From: Flavobacterium daemonense
GTDB lineage: Bacteria; Bacteroidota; Bacteroidia; Flavobacteriales; Flavobacteriaceae
Assembly (NCBI RefSeq): GCF_007341385.1
Contig: NZ_VJYD01000004.1
Location: 1 to 64,000, forward strand
Reading direction: 5' to 3'
DNA length: 64,000 bases
In this document: positions 38,813-46,411 of the stretch, piece after piece
How the letters are laid out: the number at the start of each line of letters is the position of its first letter
Numbering within the stretch: the stretch's first letter is position 1
Notes under the pieces: model-generated
Told to the model about the DNA's origin: nothing
The model's database searches: none
What the model saw: only the letters and a program-made list of their open reading frames with translations
Made by a program: the position numbers and the translations under genes

Positions 38813-39742
38813 ATGGAAAATAATAATTGGTGGGGAAATTCTTTCCTTGGAAAAGATTTTGAAAAAAAATTTGAGGAATACACAAAGAAAAAAGTTGAAA
38901 AACGAACAGAAGATGCTGATTTTTTTCTCGACATTCTCATCGAACAAGGAATAATTAAACTAAGCAAGGAAAAAGTAAAAGACTATTTTACAAAATGGTT
39001 TCTAGAAAACAAAGAGTTTGATTTACAGATTAAAGATGGAGATTTAGCAATTGAAGATGGAGACTTAAAATTTGTTCCAGATTTTAATAAAGATGACATA
39101 GTTGGATTCATAAATTGGTTTGAAAATGAAAAAACTGAATTTATAGATTATTTAAAAACCAAAGGAGTAAAAATTGACAATGAAAAAGATTTGGAAATTA
39201 AAAACTCTGGGAATTTAATAATTAACAATAATAGCAATGTTCATAATCAGTCAATTGCAAATTCTGATAAAAAGAAAAAATGGGAGAAAGGAACAATTAT
39301 CAGTTTGATAGGTCTAATTATTGCATTTACTGTTTTATTATTCGGTAACAATCTGGTATCAAGGTTTTCAGATGATTCTAAAAGCCAAAAACAACTTTTA
39401 AAAGAAAGTAATAAAGATATTATTGTTAAAACTTTTAATTTACCATACTTAGAAAATTATCCAATATTAGACAAAGGTTTGTTTCTAAAATATTATTTTA
39501 ATTCTCTTATAGTTGGCGGAGCTAATATTGACGGAATTAAGATTAATACTCGTGGAAAAAATGGAAATAAACTAGAAATAAATAGAGAAACGTCAGATAA
39601 CAATTATGAAATTGACATAAATGAAGAACCATATATTGAGATAGAATATAAGAAGAAATTCTACTCCATTGAAATTACAGGACAACACTACTCTTTTCTT
39701 TGTAAAATAAATGAAATTAAGAATCCAACTCTGGATTTATAA
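38813..39742 (+). CDS. Hypothetical membrane-anchored protein
   Basis: I do not recognise this protein. The ATG at 38813 gives 309 residues; a TTG at 38777 in the same frame would add 12. The first 145 residues are charged and helical (GKDFEKKFEEYTKKKVEKRTEDADFFLDI) and contain a DGDLAIEDGDLKFVPDF repeat. An Asn-rich linker follows. A single transmembrane helix is at about 167-187, then 120 residues of beta-rich, presumably exported sequence. The next gene, 31 bases downstream, is also a membrane protein, so the pair may be one unit. The pair is more AT-rich than its neighbours, suggesting horizontal origin. Confidence 0.65.
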   Translation: MENNNWWGNSFLGKDFEKKFEEYTKKKVEKRTEDADFFLDILIEQGIIKLSKEKVKDYFTKWFLENKEFDLQIKDGDLAIEDGDLKFVPDFNKDDIVGFINWFENEKTEFIDYLKTKGVKIDNEKDLEIKNSGNLIINNNSNVHNQSIANSDKKKKWEKGTIISLIGLIIAFTVLLFGNNLVSRFSDDSKSQKQLLKESNKDIIVKTFNLPYLENYPILDKGLFLKYYFNSLIVGGANIDGIKINTRGKNGNKLEINRETSDNNYEIDINEEPYIEIEYKKKFYSIEITGQHYSFLCKINEIKNPTLDL

Positions 39743-39773
39743 AACATGTAAAGGAAATTTCACATATACTTAG

Positions 39774-40664
39774 TTGGCGATAATTATACTGAAATCAGAA
39801 ATTAAACGGAAAAAATTGATAAAAAAACTTTTAAATTACAAAGAATATCTCCCGATAATCGCCTTGATTATGTACGGTTTTGGTTATATATATCAAAAAA
39901 TATTCTATTCTCATTTTGGAATTGAAATAGAATATTATACATCATTTAGTGATTTGCTCTTTTTTACTGTAAATTTTATTGTTTTTATAGGATTTCTACT
40001 TTTATTGACAGAAATCATTCTTATGATCTTAACTCATTATCCTTTATTATTCTTTTTTAAACATTTTTATAAATCCCAAAGAAAAAAATATAATTCAGAC
40101 GAAGAATTTTATAAGAAAGAAGTAGAAGAAAGAGTGGAAGAAAATTACACAGGATCGTCATTAATAATTTTAACTTTTATTCTAATTTGGGCTATATTTT
40201 TTGCAAAAGAATTTGTTTACCCCTTTTCTATTTATTTTTGTCTTTTTATCATAAAGTTTCACAAATTAGTAAAGAAATGGAATCCCGAAGATGATAAAAT
40301 AGATATTGGAATTAGTTTGGCTGAAGTATTTACCTCGATGTTTTTCTTTTTTTTTCTTCTAATTCTCATCTTTTTTGCATTCAAAGACGCTAAGGATTTA
40401 AAAGAAAATAAAAGCAATAAAAAAATAGAGTTCTGCGACAATGAAAAACAATATTCAACATTATTACAAAGTAATTTAATTTACATTGGTGAAACTAGTA
40501 ACTACTTATTTCTTTATGACAAACAATTAAAAACATCTTCTGTTTTTAACAAGAATAATATAGGAAATTTTACAATTGTTGACCCCACAATTATTACAAA
40601 AGAAGAAATGGATGAGATAAATTCAACTAAAAACTTAATTGAAAAAATTATAAATCCAAAATAA
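39774..40664 (+). CDS. Hypothetical multi-pass membrane protein
   Basis: I do not recognise this protein. The frame opens with TTG at 39774 (296 residues); the first in-frame ATG is at 39870, but that would cut into the first helix. About five helices lie in two clusters: ALIMYGFGYIYQKIFY and LLFFTVNFIVFIGFLLLLTE, then LIILTFILIWAIFFAKEF, FSIYFCLFIIKF and FTSMFFFFFLLILIFFAF. A charged cytoplasmic loop separates the first and second clusters. The C-terminal 80 residues are soluble and Lys/Asn-rich. It is paired with the preceding gene. Confidence 0.6.
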   Translation: MAIIILKSEIKRKKLIKKLLNYKEYLPIIALIMYGFGYIYQKIFYSHFGIEIEYYTSFSDLLFFTVNFIVFIGFLLLLTEIILMILTHYPLLFFFKHFYKSQRKKYNSDEEFYKKEVEERVEENYTGSSLIILTFILIWAIFFAKEFVYPFSIYFCLFIIKFHKLVKKWNPEDDKIDIGISLAEVFTSMFFFFFLLILIFFAFKDAKDLKENKSNKKIEFCDNEKQYSTLLQSNLIYIGETSNYLFLYDKQLKTSSVFNKNNIGNFTIVDPTIITKEEMDEINSTKNLIEKIINPK

Positions 40665-40786
40665 CTATCATGAACTGCTACAATAATAGATTTGACAAGT
40701 ATTTGTTTTTGTCTATGAACTAATTTTGCAAATAGGCGAATCTAATTATAATTTCAATTAGACCTTATATAAAAAAGTTGCTCCTC

Positions 40787-40868
40787 GCTAGCGCGAGCGT
40801 CCCGCTCGTGAACACAAAGAAATTCAAAACCCAATTGGAACGTTCACGAGCGAGACGCTCGCGCTAGC
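40787..40868. repeat. GC-rich palindromic element
   Basis: A 27-base inverted repeat with one mismatch (40787-40813 with 40842-40868) begins GCTAGCGCGAGCGTCCCGCT and closes a 28-base AT-rich loop. It is far richer in G and C than anything around it. It lies between the unknown pair and the S10 peptidase gene in a 290-base gap with no gene. Confidence 0.92.
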
Positions 40869-40956
40869 AGCACATACAAAACTCTCTTTAAGACTAAAAA
40901 TCATCGCTTATTATTTTTTTATATCTTTAAAAACTCTAATAACATACCCAAATTCG

Positions 40957-42489
40957 ATGAAAAAAATATTCACTTTATTCCTTTTAGCGGGATTTCTTAC
41001 TTCACACGCGCAGGAAGCAAAACCAAAAACTACGGATACACCTCCGGCTAAAAAAGAAGAAAATTCACCTGCCAACCTTACTTTCAATCCAGATTCTCAA
41101 GTCGTAACAAATCATACAACGACGATAAAAGGACAAAAAGTTCCGTACAAAGCAACAACCGGAACCATGCCTGTTTGGGACGAAGACGGAAAAGCAATTG
41201 CTGGATTATTTTATACGTATTATGAGCGTTCTGACGTAAAAGATAGGGATTCGCGTCCTTTGGTTATTTCATTTAATGGCGGTCCTGGATCGGCTTCAGT
41301 TTGGATGCAGATTGCTTATACGGGACCAAGTTTATTAAATATTGATGATGAAGGATATCCGGTACAGCCTTACGGAATCAAAGAAAACCCGTATTCTATT
41401 TTAGATGTTGCTGATATCGTTTTTGTAAACCCTGTAAACACAGCGTATTCAAGACCTACAAGCAAAGAAATCCCTGCTGCAAAATTCTTTGGCACAAATG
41501 CCGACATTAAATATTTAGCCGATTGGATCAATGGTTTTGTAACCCGCACGAATCGATGGGCTTCGCCTAAATATCTGATTGGTGAAAGTTATGGTACAAC
41601 TCGTGTTTCTGGATTAGCGCTTCAATTGCAAAACAATCAATGGATGTATCTAAATGGAGTGATTTTGGTCTCTCCTACTGATTTAGGAATAACTCGTGGT
41701 GTTGTTTCTGATGCTGCTCTTAAATTACCTTATTTTGCAGCGACTGCTTGGTATCATAAAATGCTTAGTCCTGATCTCCAAAACAAAGATTTAACAGATA
41801 TGCTACCCGAGGTTGAAGATTTTACTATAAACGAACTTCTTCCTGCAATGAGCAAAGGAGGATTTTTGGAAGAACAAAAAAGAAAAGAAATTGCGACTAA
41901 AATGGCACGTTATTCTGGTATATCAGAGAAAGTTATTCTGCAAAACAATCTAGACGTTCCTTATGATTATTTTTGGAAAGAACTCTTAAGAGACAAAGGT
42001 TACACTGTAGGAAGACTTGATTCAAGATACAAAGGAATTGACCGTAAAGACTCAGGCGAAAGTGTTGATTTTAATGCTGAGCTTACTTCTTGGTTGCATT
42101 CGTTTACTCCTGCAATCAATATGTATGTACGCAATAATCTTAATTACAAAACGGACTTTAAATACATGATGTTTGGCTCTGTACATCCTTGGGACAGGTC
42201 TAATGATAAAACTGGCGAAAACCTGAGACAAGCGATGGCACAAAATCCATATTTACATGTAATGGTGCAATCCGGATATTATGATGGCGCCTGTGACTAT
42301 TTTAATGCGAAATACGATTTATGGCAAATGGATCCAAGTGGAAAACTAACAGATAGAATGTCATGGAAAGGCTACAGAAGCGGTCATATGATGTATTTGA
42401 GAAAAGCTGACTTAGAAGCTGCAAATGAAGACATCAGAACATTCATAAAACAATCATTGCCTAAAGCTGGCGAGCCTGCAAAATATTAA
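40957..42489 (+). CDS. Peptidase S10 (serine carboxypeptidase-like)
   Basis: This 510-residue secreted protein has a signal peptide ending at HAQE (about 19). The S10 fold is marked by SFNGGPGSASVWMQ (oxyanion, about 105-118), IGESYGTTRVSGLAL with the nucleophile Ser211, SGYYDGACDYFNAKYDL with the catalytic Asp region and SGHMMYLRKADLEAA with the His near the C-terminus. It should release C-terminal residues from peptides outside the cytoplasm. It stands alone between repeats. A Pro/Lys-rich linker of about 20 residues follows the signal. Confidence 0.93.
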   Translation: MKKIFTLFLLAGFLTSHAQEAKPKTTDTPPAKKEENSPANLTFNPDSQVVTNHTTTIKGQKVPYKATTGTMPVWDEDGKAIAGLFYTYYERSDVKDRDSRPLVISFNGGPGSASVWMQIAYTGPSLLNIDDEGYPVQPYGIKENPYSILDVADIVFVNPVNTAYSRPTSKEIPAAKFFGTNADIKYLADWINGFVTRTNRWASPKYLIGESYGTTRVSGLALQLQNNQWMYLNGVILVSPTDLGITRGVVSDAALKLPYFAATAWYHKMLSPDLQNKDLTDMLPEVEDFTINELLPAMSKGGFLEEQKRKEIATKMARYSGISEKVILQNNLDVPYDYFWKELLRDKGYTVGRLDSRYKGIDRKDSGESVDFNAELTSWLHSFTPAINMYVRNNLNYKTDFKYMMFGSVHPWDRSNDKTGENLRQAMAQNPYLHVMVQSGYYDGACDYFNAKYDLWQMDPSGKLTDRMSWKGYRSGHMMYLRKADLEAANEDIRTFIKQSLPKAGEPAKY

Positions 42490-42523
42490 ATCTGATTTCT
42501 TTATTCAAAACAAATACAAAATC

Positions 42524-42653
42524 AATTGCCTCCAGCTTTAGCTGGAGGTTTTGTTTTATAGAATAATTCGGCTTTAGCCAAAAAACGTTAAAGATTAGGC
42601 TGAAGCCATTTTCTAATGTAATTTTGTTCCTCCTGTTAAAGCTGGAGGCAATT
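42524..42653. repeat. CCTCCAGCTTTAGCTGGAGG palindromic element
   Basis: Outer arms AATTGCCTCCAGCTTTA (42524-42540) and its exact complement (42637-42653) enclose further pairs, such as CCTCCAGC/GCTGGAGG and GGCTTTAGCC. The whole could fold into a branched, cloverleaf-like structure. It occupies most of the gap between the S10 peptidase and GNAT genes. Confidence 0.88.
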
Positions 42654-42687
42654 TAATTTTATAAAATACATTTCATTTTAATACATA

Positions 42688-43194
42688 ATGATTACAAAAT
42701 CAACATTACAAGACATTCCCGCATTAACAACTCTCATAAATTCTGCCTACAGAGGTGAAACTTCTAAAAAAGGCTGGACAACCGAAGCGCATTTGCTAGA
42801 GGGAAAAAGAACCGACGAACAGGAAATGACAGAAATTTTCCAAAATTCAAAAAATACGATTCTGAAATTCACTGAAAATAAAAAGATTATTGGTTCGGCT
42901 TTATTGGTTGAAAAAGGGCATCAATTGTATTTGGGAATGCTCACGGTTTCTCCAGAACTTCAAAATAGCGGCATCGGGAAAAAGCTTTTGGCTGAAGCCG
43001 AAAATCATGCCAAATCTTTGGGATTGTCAAGTATTATTATGACGGTTATTTCGGTTCGTGAAGAACTTATTGCATGGTACAAACGTCATGGTTATGTGGA
43101 TACAGGCGAAAGAGAAGCTTTTCCTGAAAGCGGTGTTCATGTTATGGTTTCTGAAGAACCTTTAGAATTTATTTTCTTAGAGAAACAGCTTTGA
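42688..43194 (+). CDS. GNAT family N-acetyltransferase
   Basis: This 168-residue cytoplasmic acetyltransferase shows the GNAT acetyl-CoA motif LGMLTVSPELQNSGIGKKLLAEAENHAKSLG (about 91-121) and an earlier TLINSAYRGETSKKGWTTEAH segment. The acceptor is unknown. It is 15 bases upstream of the HutD gene, so the two are probably co-transcribed. Confidence 0.9.
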   Translation: MITKSTLQDIPALTTLINSAYRGETSKKGWTTEAHLLEGKRTDEQEMTEIFQNSKNTILKFTENKKIIGSALLVEKGHQLYLGMLTVSPELQNSGIGKKLLAEAENHAKSLGLSSIIMTVISVREELIAWYKRHGYVDTGEREAFPESGVHVMVSEEPLEFIFLEKQL

Positions 43195-43209
43195 AAATTT
43201 AGAAAACAA

Positions 43210-43758
43210 ATGAACATACATCTTTTATCTAAAGAAAGTAGCAAAGCCTCTGTTTGGAGTGGCGGATTGACATATGAATATATGATATATCCGAAAACAG
43301 CAAACTATGCTGATAAGGATTTTCTATTCAGAATTAGCAGTGCTACAATAGAGGAAGCGCCTTCAGAGTTTACCAAATTTAAAGGCTATTATCGATATTT
43401 GGTTATGCTTGATAACTGCTTAAATATTGAGATAAATAAAGAAAAAAGAACGTATGAGAAATATGAAATCTTGGAATTTAATTCGGATGATGACGTGACT
43501 TCTTATACAAAAGGGATTGATTTTAATTGGATGGTTTCTGAAAAAATAAGCCAACACAAACTGATAAAAACGAATAGTGAGCAGCATTATAATGCTCAAA
43601 TAATAATTTTATTTTTTTTAGATACAACAGTTATTAAAATTAATGAGAAATCATACCATTTGGAACCTTATGATTTATTGGTAGTTGAAAATCAAGAAAA
43701 GGAAAATATAATGCTTGATTTTTCTAATGAATGTCTTGTTGGAATATTGGGTTTTTGA
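43210..43758 (+). CDS. HutD/Ves family protein
   Basis: This 182-residue cupin-like protein shows the HutD/Ves family pattern: KESSKASVWSGGLTYEYMIYP at the N-terminus, FLFRISSATIEEAPSEFTKFKGYYRYLVML (about 38-67) and YHLEPYDLLVVE near the end. HutD of histidine utilisation loci is thought to limit histidine breakdown, but no hut gene is adjacent; hutH is 10 kb away on the other strand. The role is uncertain. Confidence 0.85.
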   Translation: MNIHLLSKESSKASVWSGGLTYEYMIYPKTANYADKDFLFRISSATIEEAPSEFTKFKGYYRYLVMLDNCLNIEINKEKRTYEKYEILEFNSDDDVTSYTKGIDFNWMVSEKISQHKLIKTNSEQHYNAQIIILFFLDTTVIKINEKSYHLEPYDLLVVENQEKENIMLDFSNECLVGILGF

Positions 43759-44068
43759 TCTACGTTTTTTTAATCTCGCAAAGACGCAGAGTCGCAAAGT
43801 TTTTTTTTATCCCCGCATTATCCTCAATATTGTCATTTCGAGGAACGAGAAATCCTCGCAAGTAGCTCCGCACAGAAATGTTGCCAATCTTTGTAGAGTT
43901 TCTTGCGAGGATTTCTCGTTCCTCGAAATGACAAACTGTTATGGGAACTTTGTCTAAAAACTTTGCGACTCTGTGTCTTTGCGAGATTTTTACAATACGT
44001 TACACGCACTGCAGAGCGTCTCTACGAAAAACCTTTGTCGCTCTGTCCCTCTGTAACTTTGTCCCTCT
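43759..44068. repeat. Nested inverted repeats (ctttgcg family around GTCATTTCGA copy 3)
   Basis: The gap has no gene. An outer 29-base inverted repeat (AATCTCGCAAAGACGCAGAG at 43772-43800 with its complement at 43960-43988, one mismatch) encloses copy 3 of the GTCATTTCGA family, a perfect 33-base inverted repeat (43830-43862 with 43902-43934). The loop has CAATCTTTGTAGAG. Beyond 43989 lie further 'ctctgtccctctgtaactttg' repeats. Frames crossing this region are made of repeat and are not genes. Confidence 0.9.
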
Positions 44069-44452
44069 TTAAAGAACCAATTCTTCAAACAAACGCTGAA
44101 TCGTTTTCTCCAAATCCTGACACAAACCAGGATGAGGTCTGGAAGTTTGTATTGCAGAACTCCTAATCGCGGTTAACCATCTAAAACGCTCCGGAATCTC
44201 AAATGCAGCAATTGGACCGCCATCTTTGGCACCGTTGGCGATTTTTGCTAAAGAGGTTAGATTGCATTCTAATTGTTCGATATCAAAATCGTTAGAAAGT
44301 GCTTCTATTTTTTCTTTATTCAAATGAAAAAGAACATTTATAAACTTGGCTTTTTTGCAAAACAAAATGATTCCGATATTCAGGAATTCTTCGCGCTCTA
44401 CCCTTGGCACAACACGAATCACAGCATATTCGTATAAGTGATTATCTTGCAT
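44069..44452 (-). CDS. DUF3037 protein
   Basis: This 127-residue protein belongs to the DUF3037 family (AVIRVVPRVEREEFLNIGIILFC at the N-terminus and FRWLTAIRSSAIQTSRPHPGLCQD towards the end). The start overlaps the end of the HipA-like kinase gene by 11 bases, so they are translationally coupled. DUF3037 genes are often found beside HipA-like kinases; its function is not known. It could be an antitoxin or a target/adaptor. Confidence 0.9.
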   Translation of the reverse strand: MQDNHLYEYAVIRVVPRVEREEFLNIGIILFCKKAKFINVLFHLNKEKIEALSNDFDIEQLECNLTSLAKIANGAKDGGPIAAFEIPERFRWLTAIRSSAIQTSRPHPGLCQDLEKTIQRLFEELVL

Positions 44453-45224
44453 TTTGAGCCTGATTTACAAATATTTCTGAATTCTCTAATCTTGTTTTTA
44501 AAAACTGCAGGTACACATTTCGTAATGCTTCTGGCGTTTCATCTGCATCTTCCCATTGCAACCAATCAACTGGAATCGTATTTACAATTTCTTCCAAAAT
44601 TTCCGGAGTCAAAATCGCTTTAAATTCGGCATCAACTTCTTTTAAAAGTGAAGCTTGAGGCAATAAAACATGATCTTTAATCAACGCAAACGGGCTTTTA
44701 GCATGCTGTTCCCAATTGTTCCAGGAATGATGGAAATACAAACACGCGCCGTGATCAATCAGCCATAATTCTTTATGCCAGATCAGCATATTGGTATTTT
44801 TGAAAGTTCTGTCAACGTTTGTGATATAAGCATCTAACCAAACAATCTGTGAAGCTAATTTAGCATCAACCGTTGTTACTGCAGGATCAAAAGTGATTGC
44901 GCCAGATAAAAAGTGAAGCGCCAGATTTAATCCCTGACTTCCTTGTAGTAAATCCTGAATTTCCTCGTCGGCTTCGGTTCTTCCGAAAGCTTCGTCGAGG
45001 TTTGCGAAAACTAATTCTGGTAATTGTAGTTTTAAAGCTTTTGCTATTTGTCCGCCAACTAATTCGGCTATAAGGGCTTTTACGCCGTGACCGGCACCTC
45101 TAAATTTTAATACGTATTTAAAATCGTCATCGGCTTCTGCCAAAGCGGGTAAAGAACCACCTTCGCGCAGTGGCGTGATATATCGCATGACGTTTACCGT
45201 TCTGAGATCGAAGTTGTTTTCCAT
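44442..45224 (-). CDS. HipA-like protein kinase
   Basis: This 260-residue protein has a HipA-like kinase fold without the N-subdomain 1 of E. coli HipA (440 residues). Candidates for catalytic residues are Lys40 in YVLKFRGAGHG (ATP), Asp138 with Asn143/Asn145 in NVDRTFKNTN (catalytic loop), and Asp157 in LIDHG (metal). It pairs with the overlapping DUF3037 gene. HipA proteins phosphorylate glutamyl-tRNA synthetase and cause growth arrest; no HipB-like HTH antitoxin is present, so a toxin role is unproven. Confidence 0.85.
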   Translation of the reverse strand: MENNFDLRTVNVMRYITPLREGGSLPALAEADDDFKYVLKFRGAGHGVKALIAELVGGQIAKALKLQLPELVFANLDEAFGRTEADEEIQDLLQGSQGLNLALHFLSGAITFDPAVTTVDAKLASQIVWLDAYITNVDRTFKNTNMLIWHKELWLIDHGACLYFHHSWNNWEQHAKSPFALIKDHVLLPQASLLKEVDAEFKAILTPEILEEIVNTIPVDWLQWEDADETPEALRNVYLQFLKTRLENSEIFVNQAQNAR

Positions 45225-45241
45225 ATTACAAACTTAGTAAT

Positions 45242-45418
45242 TTAACCGCAAAGAGCGCAAAGGTTTACGCAAGGTTCGCAGTGTTTTTTTAATCTCGCAA
45301 AGACGCAGAGTCGCAAAGTTTTATATTCTTTGCGACTCTGCGTCTTTGCGAGCAAATTCAGCAACAATATTAAAACACTAGCGTTCTTGGCGTAAACCTT
45401 TGCGCCCTTTGCGGTTAA
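45242..45418. repeat. Nested 'ctttgcg' inverted repeats
   Basis: The outer arms TTAACCGCAAAGAGCGCAAA (45242-45270) and their complement (45390-45418, one mismatch) enclose an inner perfect 25-base repeat (45294-45318 with 45328-45352) that is the same family as the outer repeat at 43772. The right arm overlaps the stop codon of the NAD(P)HX dehydratase gene by four bases. It fills the gap to the HipA-like gene. Confidence 0.92.
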
Positions 45419-46260
45419 ACTAAACTCAAAAAAGCTTTTCCCAGATTTTCAATAATATCCGAGGCAATAAAAGATTCATAACCCGTTTTTGGCAACGCAA
45501 TATCAGCTGTTAAACCGTGGAGGAAAACGCCTAGTTTTGCAGCGTATTTTGGTTCGTAACCTTGTGCGAGCAAACTGGTTATGATTCCGGTTAAACCATC
45601 GCCGCTTCCCGCTGTGGCAAGAGCTGCGTTTCCGGTTGTATTTTGGTAGATTTCGGTTTTGTTGATGATGAATGTCGGTGCGCCTTTCATAACGATAATC
45701 ACTTTGTATTTTTCCGAAAAAGAAATTGTTTTTTGAAACTTCTCTGATTCCGAATTCCAATTTCCTATCAAACGCTCCAATTCTTTAGGATGAGGAGTCA
45801 AAATCGTATCTTCAGGAACTAATTCCAGCCAAGACAAATTTTCGGAAATAATATTCAGAGCGTCGGCATCAAGAACTAATGGCATTTTGTTTATCCTCAA
45901 AAACTCAAATAATGCTTTTTGAGTTCCGAGTTCCTTTCCTATTCCTGGCCCAATTCCGATGGCCTGCGGAAGTAAAGGTAACTGAATATTGGTGATGAAA
46001 TTTGCATTTTCATCAGTCACAACCATAACTTCGGGAATTGAAATTTGAAGAATTTGATAACCGCATTTTGGCACAAACGCTGTTACGAGACCGCAACCCG
46101 TTTTTAAACACGATTTTGAAGCCAAAACTGCAGCACCTATTTTGCCATAACTTCCGCCAATAATCACCGCGTGACCTTGAATTCCCTTATGTGTTTGCGG
46201 ATTTACAGGCTTGTAGATTTTTAAGATTTCTTCTTTTGTAACTAAATATGGAGCTTTCAT
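45415..46260 (-). CDS. nnrD: ADP/ATP-dependent NAD(P)H-hydrate dehydratase
   Basis: NnrD repairs damaged NAD(P)HX. The 281-residue protein is the C-terminal, ribokinase-like domain only. The N-terminal epimerase domain found in the E. coli fusion (YjeF) is missing. Visible are [50 protein letters not shown] and [20 protein letters not shown] (substrate and nucleotide binding). An epimerase must be elsewhere. Its stop codon is in the repeat at 45415-45417. Confidence 0.92.
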   Translation of the reverse strand: MKAPYLVTKEEILKIYKPVNPQTHKGIQGHAVIIGGSYGKIGAAVLASKSCLKTGCGLVTAFVPKCGYQILQISIPEVMVVTDENANFITNIQLPLLPQAIGIGPGIGKELGTQKALFEFLRINKMPLVLDADALNIISENLSWLELVPEDTILTPHPKELERLIGNWNSESEKFQKTISFSEKYKVIIVMKGAPTFIINKTEIYQNTTGNAALATAGSGDGLTGIITSLLAQGYEPKYAAKLGVFLHGLTADIALPKTGYESFIASDIIENLGKAFLSLV

Positions 46261-46271
46261 TTTTGTTTAAG

Positions 46272-46387
46272 TTTTTTTGCCACAGATTTAAAGGATTAAA
46301 AAGATTTTTTTTTTGCTACACTAAAAAATTATTTTCTTTCTTTTAGAATTTAAATCCTTTTAAAATCCAATAATCTGTGGCAAAAAA
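46272..46387. repeat. TTGCCACAGATT palindromic element
   Basis: TTTTTTTGCCACAGATT (46272-46288) pairs with AATCTGTGGCAAAAAA (46372-46387); inside, AAAGGATT pairs with AATCCTTT. It occupies most of the 150-base gap between the NAD(P)HX dehydratase gene and the adenylate cyclase gene. It may also act as a terminator, given the T and A tracts. Confidence 0.85.
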
Positions 46388-46411
46388 TAATCATCAATTT
46401 GACTGAAATTT

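Noticed and set aside
43715-44166. Two overlapping plus-strand frames of 80 and 87 codons after the HutD gene.
   Set aside because: They run through the nested inverted repeats, have no family resemblance and no start context; the coding is a by-product of repeat sequence.
44438-44623. A 61-codon plus-strand frame over the end of the HipA-like gene.
   Set aside because: It is antisense to the HipA-like coding sequence and shows no family pattern.
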